A DNA stretch of 64,000 bases from Symbiodinium natans (GCA_905221605.1 CAJNDS010002409.1:215001-279000), one strand, 5' to 3'; shown: positions 20,630-30,751, numbered from the stretch's first letter. Translations and numbers: made by a program. The notes: generated by a model not told the origin, from the sequence alone.

Positions 20630-21167
20630 GCCTTGAAACCCTATCAACCCTAAACCCCTGAACCCAAAAAGCCCCTGAAGCCTCAGCACCCTAAAGAGGC
20701 TCAGCGCCTCTTGCAACCCTAAACCCTGAACCCTAAACCCTGGACCAGGAAGATGAACGGTTGCGAATGGCAAACAGGTAGACGCGACCATAGCCACCAA
20801 ATCTCCGAGATGTCGTCAAAAGGGCGTACGTGTTGAAAAACTGAGACCGGAGCATAGCAGTCGCGTGCCTCCTCAGCCGCACCGGAAGCATTAACACCTT
20901 GCGGTAGGCCAACTCAGGCCAACTCTCTAAGTTATAGCGTCTCTTCGTAACCCTGGAACCTTAGGTTGTTTCAGCGTCCGTGTTCTATCACGGAGCCACA
21001 ATGTCTGGCTAGCTCACCATGGAAACCCAGGTGCTCCAACAAAAATGTCCCAAAGTAGGTACACACTGCAGACTTCATATAATAAGTATTTAGGGTTTAG
21101 GGCTTGGGGTGTATGCTGGGAGCACCATACTTCAAATCCCTCCTTCCGTTGCCTTGTGTCTTGCCAG

Positions 21168-21236
21168 GCGCGGCTGGGCGGATCCCGATTGGAACTGGGG
21201 ATCGCCTATAGGCCCGACGGGCTCTCAGGGAGCAGG
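21168..21236 (+). CDS. Putative 23-codon internal exon
   Basis: AG|GC acceptor (gtgtcttgccag|GCG) and GT donor (GCAGG|GTCTCAGGG). Phase 0; reads RLGGSRLELGIAYRPDG. Confidence 0.55.
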
Positions 21237-21445
21237 GTCTCAGGGTTCAGGGCTCAGGGGCTGGTGGGATTTCGGGCTTGAGGCACCAAAGCTCCTAACT
21301 CCCAAAAGCCCCCGAAGAAAACCCCCCACATCATGAACAACGATGACACCTTCTGATGTTGGGCTTTGCGCAGAAGCTCATTTTCAGGAACACCCCTTGA
21401 AACCCTAAACCCTAAAACCTAAACCCTAAACCCCTGTGCACCATT

Positions 21446-21521
21446 ATGGGAGGTACCGCCCACAACGAGGCGATGGCCTTGCGGGCACGGCTGGCCTCCG
21501 CGACATGGCTCTCAAGCTGGT
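21446..21521 (+). CDS. Putative exon, possibly with start codon
   Basis: ATG at 21446 opens GGTAHNEAMALRARLASA; alternatively ag at 21452 is the acceptor. CCCTAAA repeats precede it, and the intron begins GTTTTTGGGG followed by a TTTAGGG array. Confidence 0.45.
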
Positions 21522-21551
21522 GCGGTTTTTGGGGCTTTTGGGGGCTTTATG

Positions 21552-21722
21552 GGGTTTAGGGTTTAGGGTTTAGGGTTAGAGGTTTTATATTGTTTTTGGG
21601 CTTTATAGGGTTTATAGGGTTTAGAGGGTTTAGGGTTTTTTAGGGTTTAGGATTTATAGGGTTTAGGGTTTATGGGGCTTATTGGTTTTAGGGCTTATAG
21701 GGTTTCGGGTTTATAGGGGGTT
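21552..21722 (+). repeat. TTTAGGG and TTTATAGGG decayed array after an exon
   Basis: Three perfect heptamers and then many TTTATAGGG/TTTAGAGGG variants over 170 nt. Confidence 0.85.
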
Positions 21723-21952
21723 TATAGAGTTTAGGGTGGTAGACTCCTGAGCCCTAAGCTCCTAGAGAAGCTCCAGAACTCAGATAGGCCAGGGCGAAAG
21801 GGTCATGCGCTATATTATATCCCCACTTTAAGGTACTAATTACCCTGAACCCTAATTAAACCCCAAGCCCTAAGCCCTACACCCTTAACCCTAAACCCTG
21901 CCCCGTCTTGGAATACTTGCCCCTTCTGTCCGCCTTGCTTTACCTGTGCCAG

Positions 21953-22006
21953 GGCTCCGAACGTGAGTCCTGGCTACGGCGCCTTCTCGCCGGCGAGGTG
22001 GCGAGG
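21953..22006 (+). CDS. Putative 18-codon internal exon
   Basis: Acceptor tttacctgtgccag (21952), GC donor GCGAGG|GCTTTT. It reads GSERESWLRRLLAGEVAR. The frame stays open to 22126, so the exon may be longer. Confidence 0.55.
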
Positions 22007-22033
22007 GCTTTTCTGAAGGGCTTCTGTAACACC

Positions 22034-22125
22034 CTAAGGGTCCATGTTCCCCATTATTATATACTGGGGCCCAAAAGTCCCGAAATAGGAAGTACTTGGA
22101 GGCCCAAGTGCTCTTTCTTTCCTTA
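22034..22125. repeat. Palindromic dispersed repeat, copy 2 (diverged)
   Basis: Shares AGGGTCCATGT, CATTATTAT, a GGGCC core, AGTCCC, AAATAGGA and CCCAAGTGCTC with copy 1 (9034-9130) in the same order. The right terminal arm is lost. Confidence 0.6.
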
Positions 22126-22342
22126 GGGACGGGGTTTCGCAAGGGCTTGTGCAAGGTTAGGGATTAGGGTTTAGAATTGAGGAACCTAGGAGTAAAACTT
22201 TATTTTGGCTTAATTAGGTCTATCAGACCTGAAAGGGAATAAGGCAAGAAAGGTACAACTTGGAGCTTGTCAGGGAGTGGGCTTTGGTGGGCGCCTTCCC
22301 CATAAAACCCTAAACCCTACATAAGCCATCCTCCCCCTTCAG

Positions 22343-22408
22343 GTGGATGTTGAGGAGCTGAAGTTGGCGCTGGGCCTCCGCGGCTTCGACGCCAGATTAC
22401 TCCTTCGG
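22343..22408 (+). CDS. Putative 22-codon internal exon
   Basis: Acceptor tcctcccccttcag (22342); donor CTTCGG|GTTTCGGGG directly continues into TTTAGGG repeats. Phase 0; reads VDVEELKLALGLRGFDA. This resembles the entering helix of an EF-hand, without a visible calcium loop. Confidence 0.6.
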
Positions 22409-22412
22409 GTTT

Positions 22413-22487
22413 CGGGGTTTAGGGTTTAGGGTTTTAGGGTTTAGGGTTTAGGGGTTTAGGGTTTAGGGTTTAGGGGTTTAGGGTCTA
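22413..22487 (+). repeat. TTTAGGG array after an exon
   Basis: About ten heptamers, some with an extra G or T, starting at the donor of the exon 22343-22408. Confidence 0.9.
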
Positions 22488-22687
22488 GGAGCTTACCGGC
22501 AGGGGGGGTTTGAGGAGGTCTTGGATTTGAGTTGGGTTCAGAAGAGTTTGGAATGAATGGCCAAGGGGTGGAGGGGTTTGGGGTTCAGGGCTTCGCGGTA
22601 TTGGGTGTTGCAGTCTCAAGCCCTGCATGGGCAGGGCGAAGGGCTTAAGTTTAGTGCTTATCTTGTGTAGGGTTCGTGGGGTCCCTA

Positions 22688-22843
22688 CTAAACCCTAAAC
22701 CCTAAACCCTAAACCCTAAACCCTAAACCCTAAACCCTAAACCCTAAACCCTAAACCCTAAACCCTAAACCCTAAACGCTAAACCCTAAACCCTAAACCC
22801 TAAACCCTAAACCCCAAACCCTAAACCCTAAACCCTAAACCCT
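22688..22843 (+). repeat. (CCCTAAA)n array before an exon
   Basis: About 22 nearly perfect heptamers, ending 26 nt before the acceptor of the exon 22870-22931. Confidence 0.97.
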
Positions 22844-22869
22844 ACACCGGTAGTTCTCGGTTCCTCAAG

Positions 22870-22931
22870 TGATGGCGCACCTCGAGGCATCCAGCATGCT
22901 GCCCGTCAAGGCCTTGACGGCGATGGTGCTG
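22870..22931 (+). CDS. Putative exon bracketed by opposite telomeric arrays
   Basis: Acceptor gttcctcaag (22869), GC donor GTGCTG|GCTGGC. It reads HLEASSMLPVKALTAMVL. CCCTAAA array upstream, TTTAGGG array downstream. Confidence 0.55.
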
Positions 22932-22966
22932 GCTGGCAGCTCATGACTGCTACCTGGGCCCAAGTG

Positions 22967-23031
22967 GGTTTAGGGTTTAGGGTTTAGGGTTTAGGGTTTA
23001 GGGTTTAGGGTTTAGGGTTCAGGGTTTAGGG
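22967..23031 (+). repeat. (TTTAGGG)n array after an exon
   Basis: Nine heptamers, one TTCAGGG. Confidence 0.95.
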
Positions 23032-23551
23032 AACCCCAAAAGTAGCCCAACAGGGTGGCTGGGCGTGGCTGGCAGCTTGATACTGTGCGCCATGAAAACC
23101 CCAAGTTTCCCCTAAAACCCTCCCTGAAACCTTGCAACCGGGACTTGTCGACCCGAATGTGTTCAGGGCTTTTCACCTGGAATTAGCACAAATAACATAA
23201 GTTCTGTGGGCTCCTGGAGCAAGTCCTTGCAATTTTGGGAGTTCACGTGGGGTTTGATACGATACACCACCGCAACACTCAGTTCTTCTCCTTTGGCTTC
23301 CTCCTCGCTTTAAGTGGAAGCACTGAGAAGAGTAGGATTCACAGTTTCGAGGCGTCCAAACCTTAATTACCCTGTCCATTCACACACCCCAACCCACGTA
23401 AAACCCAAGCCCGGCCGCAAGCCCTAGGGCCCGAAACCCAGCTGTAACCGCTGTAACAATCCCAAACCCGGCCGTCAACTACTAAGCTCTGCGGAACCTA
23501 AACTGTAAACCACAAGCCATGTTGTAATGGGCCAGACCTTAAACCGAGGAC
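23032..23551. other. Stretch without clear exon
   Basis: Decayed repeats and A/C-rich DNA; no frame with convincing splice borders was found on either strand. Confidence 0.4.
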
Positions 23552-23621
23552 ATGGCAGCCTGCAAGTACGAAGGCTCCAAGGGTGAGTCCTTGCTCAAGG
23601 AGGACGGAGGTAGTTTCTTGG
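23552..23621 (+). CDS. Putative first exon or short ORF
   Basis: ATG at 23552 opens MAACKYEGSKGESLLKEDGG. A consensus donor lies inside (CAAGG|GTGAGTCC at about 23582). The rest runs into G-rich intronic DNA. Confidence 0.35.
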
Positions 23622-23811
23622 GGTGTTTAGGGTTAGGGAAATTTGGGGGGTCGGGGGGCGGTGGTTGCGGGGGTGTTCTATCGAAGCTTCAAAGCGAGGG
23701 TGCTTCGGGGTTTCAAGTCTTGGGGAAGGGTTGACCTCAACTAGCTGTGGCTTGACGGTGTAGTTTCAGGTCGTAAGCCTAGTTGCAGTATCCCCATGTA
23801 TCCCCTGTATG

Positions 23812-24054
23812 CAGCTCCCTTACTGCGCTCTTGGTGATGTGCAAGTGCAGCAGTCCAAGCTGCTGCCAGCAAGGCTTTTGCAGCAACTCCGGCCGATGGA
23901 TCTTTTGTCACGAGGGGAGGGTGGGGGTCCCACGGGTCCCACAGCAGAGCACGCAGAGATGGGGGGTTCCTTCTTGAGGTGTCTGAGAGGTGTTTTTTCT
24001 CGGAGATCTGAGGATCACCTCGAACCGCCATGCCCCTGGAGCCCTGAACAGTAG
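23812..24054 (+). CDS. Putative exon(s), unknown protein
   Basis: An open frame of about 80 codons includes VQVQQSKLLPARLLQQLRP and later FLRCLRGVFSRRSEDH. Inner splice sites are possible. Confidence 0.45.
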   Translation, partial: QLPYCALGDVQVQQSKLLPARLLQQLRPMDLLSRGEGGGPTGPTAEHAEMGGSFLRCLRGVFSRRSEDHLEPPCPWSPEQ

Positions 24055-24341
24055 GCCGCTTGAAATTGTTGAGAAGTCTCAAGTAGGACCTCGACATATC
24101 TCATGGCTCAACGGGTTTATGTAGGGTGCTGTGTCTTCAGAGGGCAAAGGTTAGGGTCGTAAAGTTCTAAGGGGCCTCGATGGCATGGGTTATGGAGTCA
24201 ACATCCGGGGGTTCTGCTGGCCTTGACAGTCTCTGGGAAAATCAGGACTACCGCGCTTCATCAGCAAATTTGGCTCTCTGGACGAGTCGGCCCAGAAAAC
24301 ACTTGCCAAACCCCAAACCTTCTCCACACAGCCAGTTGCAC

Positions 24342-24618
24342 GCTAAACCCTAAACCCTAAACCCTAAACCCTAAACCCTAAACCCTAAACCCTAAACCCT
24401 AAACCCTAAACCCTAAACCCTAAACCCTAAACCCTAAACCCTAAACCCTAAACCCTAAACCCTAAACCCTAAACCCTAAACCCTAAAACCTAAACCCTAA
24501 AACATAAACCCTAAACCCTAAACCCTAAACCCTAAACCCTAAACCCTAAACCCTAAACCCTAAACCCTAAACCCTAAACCCTAAACCCTAAACCCTAACC
24601 CTAAAACCCGAAACCCTA
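24342..24618 (+). repeat. Longest (CCCTAAA)n array in the window
   Basis: About 39 heptamers over 277 nt with a few variants (CCCTAAAA, ACATAAA). It ends 44 nt before the start codon of the ubiquitin-like/ankyrin gene. Confidence 0.97.
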
Positions 24619-24662
24619 AACCCTACACCCTGAACTCAGAGACTGCCAGAGACTGCCTAAGC

Positions 24663-25902
24663 ATGTTGCGCGTCTGGAGGCCTTCAGGGGAAGTGGCGGC
24701 TTCCATTCCCATGTCCGATCTGAGCACGGTGGGGCATCTCAAGCGAGAGTTGCAACGATTGCTTGGGATCCCCAGGTTTCTGCAAAGACTCCTTCACAAA
24801 GATGTCATCCTGCGCGATGAGAAGGATCTCAGATTCACCTTGCACTTCAGGGACAGGGATGGGTTCATCGACGTGCAGCTGGTGGTGCTTCTATACTTTC
24901 CCAATGCCTCCCAAACGGACGCGTGCACGTTTGTAGAACTCGCAAGATGGGATTGTTGTTGGAGTCTGGAAAGTATGTTGAAACGAGGACACGACCCGAA
25001 TCAGCCTGCAGACATTGAAGGGGAACGTCTGACAGCACTGCAAGCTGCATCAAGACGGGGCCGATCGGAGGTCGTGCGCATGTTGCTGGAAGCTGGTGCG
25101 CTGCTTGGGGATCGCAACCCAAGCTGGGCTGCCTCGGAATTCGAGCGCCTGCGCCTCGCAGTGTTGAGGGAGGCAGTGAGGGGAGACCCAACACGTTTCC
25201 ACCCAAGTGCCCACGTGGAGGTGCTGCGCTTGCTGTTGCAGGGGGCACCGGGTACCAGGACGAAGCCCTGGTCGAAGCATCGCGTCTTGGGCGTGAAGAG
25301 GCGGTGGCTCTGCTCTTGGCGACCAGGGATTGCCAGTTCCAACAGCCCAGGGCCTTCAGCAAAGCCTGGTGGTTGCATCTTCAAACCGCTTCGTGCAGGT
25401 TGTGTCCTTGCTGCTGAATGGTGTGGATGGTGTGGATGGTGTGGACATGACTGACCAGGCTTGGCGGAGAGCCGTCTGTGCCTCCCTCCTTGGAGCCTAT
25501 TACCCCTGGTCCTGGACCAGGCTTCTTCTGTTTGTGTACATGGCCACGGGGCTCCTGCTCCATCTCCTGGACCCTGGCAAAGGGAGCCCCGACGGCCAAG
25601 CAGCTTTTCGGACCATTTTGCGGACCCTTTTGAGCCTCTTTACGTCGGGGTGTATCTGCTACGACAGAGACATCCTCAGGGAGCTCTCGCATTTTTTGTA
25701 TGCTTTCATTGTTTGTGGACCTGGCTCAGCATAACAGCAGAGTGCTTCCCAATATGGATCTGCACTGTTGCGGCCGTGATTACGTTCCCCAGCAAGATCA
25801 TGCGACTCTTACTGACAGCCGTAGCTGTCGGCTCGGCAAAGAGTTGTGGGTGCTGCCGCTACGGTGGCCGGCGAGGCAGGCAGGTCATCCCACGATAGCC
25901 CA
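24663..25902 (+). pseudogene. Ubiquitin-like plus ankyrin-repeat protein, frame broken
   Basis: ATG 24663 opens MLRVWRPSGEVAASIPMSDL, followed by LKRELQRLLGIPRFLQRLL and a beta-rich stretch. This is the ubiquitin-like start that is typical of large dinoflagellate ankyrin families. Ankyrin-type repeats follow: LTALQAASRRGRSEVVRMLL, then EVLRLLLQGAP. At about 25250 the match moves to a second frame (ALVEASRLGREEAVALLLA), at about 25345 to a third (SLVVASSNRFVQVVSLLL), and after about 25690 back to the first, where a hydrophobic segment (SITAECFPIWICTVAAVITF) suggests a membrane helix near the C-terminus. The successive frame changes suggest a decaying gene; unusual short introns or sequencing errors are alternatives. 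The peptide GVDGVDGVD comes from a 9-nt repeat at about 25420-25446. Confidence 0.65.
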
Positions 25903-26033
25903 CGGTGATCGTTACCCTTCACATCCTTGCCCCTCTACGCCCTCAAGCCCTTCCTTCGATACCCGAACCCCTAAACCCTAAACCCTAAACCCTATAGACC
26001 CTAAACCAACCACTTCCCAAACCTCTTCTTTAG

Positions 26034-26190
26034 GGCTCCGGATGAGTGGATCCGGTTCTGCTTGTCCGACAAAAAGGAAACCAGGTGGCCCAGTTCTTTA
26101 AGCTGCGATCCCTTTCTTGGAATTATCGGGTGTCGGAGACTCTCAAACAGGTTGGACGCGGGGCTTTGGCCGTGCCGCATTTTGTTGGGC
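26034..26190 (+). CDS. Putative exon pair, unknown protein
   Basis: After acceptor ctcttctttag (26033) one frame reads APDEWIRFCLSDKKETRW up to a GT donor at 26085. In another frame, after cccag at 26093, it reads FFKLRSLSWNYRVSETLKQ. The two cannot be joined by a normal intron, so either one is real or there is a frame error. Confidence 0.45.
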
Positions 26191-26713
26191 TTGTTCACAA
26201 GCAACGTCAGCCCCAAACCCTTAACCCAATGAGGTTTTAGGGTTGTTCCTGGACACATTGTCTTTCCAACAGACTGAAGCCTACGGTCCGACCCTTTCAG
26301 GAAACAAAAATTGTGGTCCCTGTTTAAGTCTTAAAATGTAATTGAGGGTTTTGGTTCAAGGGTTTAGGTTTAGGGCTTAAAGGCTTCTCCCAACGATATG
26401 AATAGGGAACCTCGAGAGAAAACCCGCCATGTGCATTGCTTCAGGGCTTCAAGAATGAGGACTTATTGCCCTGAACCCCCAGGCCCAACATTTTCGAGGG
26501 TTTATGGTTGGGGGGGAAGGGGGTTTGGTTTATGTTTCGAAAGGGTTTGGGTGCTTGTTTTAACGCCAGGCTCCTAGCATTTCGACAGTACTTGGAGCCT
26601 TAATTGTCAATTGTAGGCGTTTGTAGAAAGCCTACTGTAAGGGAAAATCAGCTGGGTCTCCTTCGGTTTGTGTTTGTTTGTTTTTGGCTTGGCCTTGGTG
26701 TGGGGTGTTGGGT

Positions 26714-26907
26714 CTGCTGCTTGCCTCCTTGCAGTGGGACGTGCACGCAGGCTTGCGGGCCTGTATAATTTGCAGCCCGGCGGGGCTCAGGTTTTTTCCC
26801 AGACGAGGTTGTGACCCAAGCCCCCAGTTCCACAGTATGGTTTCGCGCCCTCAGAAGTATGGAGGCTAAGCCGGGCATCATGGTGGGCACGCAGCTCACC
26901 ATCGCAG
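26714..26907 (+). CDS. Putative exon(s), unknown protein
   Basis: Acceptor cttgcctccttgcag (26733) is followed by WDVHAGLRACIICSPAG. A second frame further on reads KPGIMVGTQLTIAES. At least one further border lies inside. Confidence 0.4.
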
Positions 26908-26934
26908 AGAGCGGTATTGAACCCTACTTTCCAG

Positions 26935-27048
26935 AAAATCAACAAGGCACCCAAAGAAACGGAAGAGAAGTTCAGGGCCCAGGTAGTGTTGAAGGGTTTC
27001 GCATTTTGGAAGCTCTACAAGGCTAAGGATGAAGAGGATGCGGAGGTG
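26935..27048 (+). CDS. Putative exon, Lys/Glu-rich
   Basis: Acceptor ctactttccag (26934), then INKAPKETEEKFRAQVVL and FAFWKLYKAKDEEDAE, and donor GAG|GTGGGTTG. The splice to the exon just upstream would need an unusually short intron. Confidence 0.55.
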
Positions 27049-27206
27049 GGTTGAACAAGGTCTGGGAGGGGCGTCATCGTCCTAACCCCCTAAACTCGTA
27101 TGCATTCCTAACCCTTAAATCTGTAAACCCCTACTAGTTAAACCCATTCTGTAATCAACTCTCCGCGGCACGCAGCTCGTCCTAAACCTTGCACTCTCAA
27201 GCGCAG

Positions 27207-27278
27207 GACTTGGATGCCTTGATCACTAGGCACTTGCTGCGTTCGGAAGATATTGGCTTGCCACCAGGGCTCCACTGA
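27207..27278 (+). CDS. Putative terminal exon with stop
   Basis: Acceptor tctcaagcgcag (27206), then DLDALITRHLLRSEDIGLPP and TGA at 27276-27278. A likely gene 3' end; decayed TTTAGGG follows. Confidence 0.6.
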   Translation, partial: DLDALITRHLLRSEDIGLPPGLH

Positions 27279-27572
27279 ACTGAGGGTTCGAGGTTTAGGG
27301 TTTAGGTTTCACGGTGTAGGGTGAAGAGTTCAGGGTTTAGGGTGTATGTTTCGGGTGCATGAGATTATGTCTTTCATGGCTCACTAAGGCATCATGGTTT
27401 AGAAGTTCATGTTTCAGGCTTAAAGAGATTTGGGACTTTTCACAGTCTGGTTGAAGGCCTGTTTGCGTGAAGTGCTGTGGCCGGGGAACTTCTTGACCGG
27501 CCGCAGTTGAAGCCCGCAATACAGCTTCAGGCCTGAAAGGCTTCGAGTGTCGCCTTCCTCTGGCTTTTCCAG

Positions 27573-27649
27573 GTACAGACTTATGCAGCTGCCCAACAGT
27601 GTACCCTGACAAGTCTTGCGAGGATTGCAGCTGCCCTTCCTCCCCCGAA
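27573..27649 (+). CDS. Putative internal exon, unknown protein
   Basis: Acceptor ctctggcttttccag (27572), donor CCGAA|GTATGAG. Reads YAAAQQCTLTSLARIAAALP. Confidence 0.6.
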
Positions 27650-27737
27650 GTATGAGTTTAGGTTTTGAGACCCCGTAGGCCCCAAGCGACCCTCAACTCC
27701 TGGCCGCCCAAGCCTTGAAAAGCCGAAGCAATGCCAG

Positions 27738-27766
27738 TGGGCACAGGGAGAGGCCCAAGAGCGAGC
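27738..27766 (+). CDS. Putative micro-exon
   Basis: aatgccag precedes WAQGEAQER, with a GC donor in the following GCCCTAG. Short, so support is weak. Confidence 0.3.
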
Positions 27767-27927
27767 CCTAGACTCTACACCCTAAGCCCTGAACGCTAAA
27801 CTGTGGATTCTCTGAGCCCTTTCCCCAGAACCCTAAACCCTACACTGTAACGTTACGAAAACTTAAGAATTTTGAAACCTCTAAGCCCTGTAGGTGAAAA
27901 ACCTTAAGCCCCTTATGCACCATGCAG

Positions 27928-28032
27928 GCTTCGGCCAGTTCGCCTGGAAGACTCAGACTCGCTTGGCGCGAGTGGTGCCCCGGAGCATCGCGGGTTCGCT
28001 GTTTTACCAAACCATGCCGGGGGCGCTTACGG
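27928..28032 (+). CDS. Putative internal exon, unknown protein
   Basis: AG|GC acceptor (caccatgcag|GCTTCGG) and donor TTACGG|GTTTATAGG, continuing into decayed TTTAGGG. Reads FGQFAWKTQTRLARVVP then GSLFYQTMPGAL. Confidence 0.6.
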
Positions 28033-28593
28033 GTTTATAGGATTTAGGGGTTCAGGGTTCAGGGTTTAAATTAGGGTTTAGGGTTTGCAGATCCCCAACA
28101 TTCAGGGTTTGGAGAAGCGTGAAGCCTACACCCTAACCCTGCAGAAATCTGCTAGGTGGATTGGCTGCGGAACCTCCAGGTTCATGAAGCTGAAAACACC
28201 CAAATCGTGCCTGTGTCCACTATATTGAATCAGGGATAGGGCCCCGAATCAACACGAAATCTTATCAAGCAAATAGGCAGAAGAGGCTTGCGCTCGGAAA
28301 TCTAGTTTAAAGGCTTCAGTGGCAATTCTGTGAGTTGAATGTTTTCGGCAGAAGGCCTACTAACCTAAACCTTGGCAAAAGCCAGCATGTGAGGCTGATG
28401 AGTGTGCGCCATGGACTTTGCATTTTGTGCTGTCTTCTGAACTGCGCCACAATAGAGTCTATCAGGCTTTGGGGTGCTTGCACATCTTCACAGCTACGTT
28501 CTGTTTTGTCACTGTTTTGTCGTTAAAGTCTACGAGCATCATGCAGTGGGATGATGGAGTTGTTCTAGTTTTAATTTTCCTTTTGGCATCATT

Positions 28594-28986
28594 TTGAGTT
28601 GTGCATGTGTCTATGCTCATTTCATCACGGTTGTTCAGACACATTACCAAGTACTGGCATTGCTACTCCTATTTTCGATTCAAGCCGATCGAACGATGCG
28701 AGCTGCTGACGTTGGTACAAGAAAATTGGATTCACGTCGGCAAACGCAAGGGGATGGCTTTGCTTTTCTTCGGCAGAAATCTGCACAAAACTGCGCAGGC
28801 AGCCCACTTGGCCATGGCAGATGCTTCTTGCAACCAATGAACGAACCATTAGCCCTCAACGCGCCCAACTCGCCTAGGTGCGCGCGCTCTTCTTGGCATG
28901 GGCTTCGCCGAGGGCGGCTTGTAGGTCCACAGGAGAGAAAGGTCACCAACATTCCCGGCTCATGGTTCAAGATTCTAAGTTTCTAA
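28594..28986 (+). CDS. Putative coding stretch, two open frames
   Basis: One frame (to TGA near 28840) includes CELLTLVQENWIHVGKRKG and LHKTAQAAHLAMADAS. Another stays open for 130 codons to 28986. The first looks more protein-like. No family is recognised. Confidence 0.35.
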   Translation: MSCACVYAHFITVVQTHYQVLALLLLFSIQADRTMRAADVGTRKLDSRRQTQGDGFAFLRQKSAQNCAGSPLGHGRCFLQPMNEPLALNAPNSPRCARSSWHGLRRGRLVGPQERKVTNIPGSWFKILSF

Positions 28987-29077
28987 AAGTCGGATGACCC
29001 TGAACCCTGAACCCTAATTCTACAAGACGCAGAACCTACCCTAGCCCTGGTATCCTAAGCCCTAGTACGTAAATTCC

Positions 29078-29136
29078 CTAAAACCAAAGGACCCTGGGAG
29101 GAGCTGCTGCCAGGGCGTATGGTAGAAGTGAAGTGA
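29078..29136 (+). CDS. Putative terminal exon
   Basis: Reads GPWEELLPGRMVEVK and stops at TGA. The acceptor is unclear. Confidence 0.35.
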
Positions 29137-29545
29137 GGCGTTGGCCGATGCAAAAGGATCTCGGCTCTTGTGCTTAGGGTTTTGGGGTTTCTAGGGCGTA
29201 GGGCTCATGGCCACATGTAGACTAATGTAAACATTGTTGAAAGCCCTGCTTCTGTAATATCCAAGGATATTCATGACCTTGTGAGCCTTCATGAGGGGAG
29301 GTTCTATTATATTCTACCAATCATGGAGTTTCAGGTAAACCCCAACTAATACTAGGCCCATCAAGACCTCCATCCAAAAATCTCTAAACACTGAGCCTTG
29401 ATTGAACCCTAAATGGCCTCTGAGCATAGACCTTGCGCTATTAAACACGTGAACCTCCACCCCCAGTAATTTTCAACCACCCAAACAGACAGTAAGTATT
29501 AACTAAATAGGCCACTGTCCTCATGGCCGTCCCAGGCTGGCCCAG

Positions 29546-29616
29546 TGCGGCGTTCCCTTCCCCGAGACTTCCTCGGAGGTCTTGGCGGGGGATCCGAAGC
29601 AGGCGGAGCGAAGAGG
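29546..29616 (+). CDS. Putative internal exon
   Basis: Acceptor ggctggcccag (29545), GT donor AGAGG|GTTGTG. Reads GVPFPETSSEVLAGDPKQAE. Confidence 0.55.
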
Positions 29617-29724
29617 GTTGTGAAGAGTTTGTAGGTTTATAGGTCGCAAAGGGCTAGGACTGGGTTTATCGGACCAAATCCTAAGCTTAAAGCCCTACTC
29701 AACCCACCCCATGCTCCTTGTCAG

Positions 29725-29808
29725 GCGCTGATGCTTCCTCAGATCGCGCAAGTGCTGAAGGAGCACCGTGGGAAGCTGAAGCCGAGCCTGCCTGATTGGC
29801 TTCATTGA
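29725..29808 (+). CDS. Putative terminal exon with stop
   Basis: AG|GC acceptor (ctccttgtcag|GCGCTG). Reads LMLPQIAQVLKEHRGKLKPS and ends DWLH, TGA at 29806-29808. A clear coding signal and probable gene end. Confidence 0.65.
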   Translation, partial: ALMLPQIAQVLKEHRGKLKPSLPDWLH

Positions 29809-30186
29809 CTCAAGGTGCAGCAAGAGAATCAACCGGCTTGATGCAGGAAAGTGCGGCAGTGTGGAAGTCCCATCAGTTGGGTCCTTGGCACGAATACAAG
29901 AAGTTCAATGTATGAAGCACCCAAAGGTTCTGCATGATTCTGCATGGCTGGGCTCCTCACAAATTCATGATCTCCACCCGACCCAACATCAATCCTTAAG
30001 CGATTGCCCGACGACTCATACACTCAGCCCTGATGCCCATCAACCCTGAGCCCCATCAACAGCACGCAACTCCACTCTAAACTCCAAGCCTGAAAAACTA
30101 AGCCCTGAAACCCTCCGGCTCCAGACACGCATCTTCAACTGCACCCTCAGAAGCAAGAACATAGGTCTTGGGTTCTAAAGGAAAGC

Positions 30187-30231
30187 CTAAACCCTAAACC
30201 CTAAACCCTAAACCCTAAACCCTAAACCCGA
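30187..30231 (+). repeat. (CCCTAAA)n array before an exon
   Basis: Six heptamers, followed by a C-run and the acceptor cccccacag. Confidence 0.93.
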
Positions 30232-30254
30232 AAGCCTGGAAGCCCCCCCCACAG

Positions 30255-30320
30255 CCGAAGACAGGCTCCTGCTGGAGGGCCACCAGATGAGCGGAGAGGA
30301 ACCCGGCTCTGGGCCTCAGA
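30255..30320 (+). CDS. Putative internal exon
   Basis: Acceptor agccccccccacag (30254). Reads EDRLLLEGHQMSGEEPGSG, then TTTAGGG-type DNA. The donor is not certain. Confidence 0.55.
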
Positions 30321-30505
30321 TTTTTTGGGCTTCAGGGTTTTAAGGAGAGTTTTGGTGTTGAGGGTTTATAAGATGTAGACCTTATAGGTTGAAAGCAGAC
30401 TCCTTGGAGCTTAGGTTTTGTTTTTGTTTTTGGCTTTTCGTCTGTGGGTTTTAAATTCGGGGTCTACTTTTTGACTCTACAACGTTCTGCTGAAACTTTT
30501 TGCAG

Positions 30506-30628
30506 TGACAACCTCCCCGAAGTCCCTGTATCCGGGCCAAGGGTCCTGAACAAACAACATTCCAGGATGGCCCATGGTGGCCTTATTCTCCTCTTTTGGG
30601 GCCGGACTACCTTTGTGATGCAACCCTA
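30506..30628 (+). CDS. Putative terminal exon
   Basis: Strong acceptor gctgaaactttttgcag (30505). Reads NLPEVPVSGPRVLNKQHSR and then GGLILLFWGRTTFVMQP to TAA. It may continue past a GC donor. Confidence 0.55.
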
Positions 30629-30691
30629 AACCCTAACCCCAAACCCTAAACTCTAGACTCTAAACCCTTAAAGCCTAAGCCCCTTTTCAAG

Positions 30692-30751
30692 GCTTGGACC
30701 TGGATCGAAGCCTGGCCGTGTACCAGTGGCTTGTTGAGGCAGTGAACAATA
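30692..30751 (+). CDS. Putative internal exon
   Basis: AG|GC acceptor (cttttcaag|GCTTGG), GC donor AATA|GCCCCAAAGCC. Reads LDLDRSLAVYQWLVEAVNN. Confidence 0.6.

Noticed and set aside
26350-26362. Second spliced-leader-like word (TTTTGGTTCAAG)
   Set aside because: One mismatch, and it is embedded in decayed TTTAGGG/TTCAGGG repeats that produce such words by chance.
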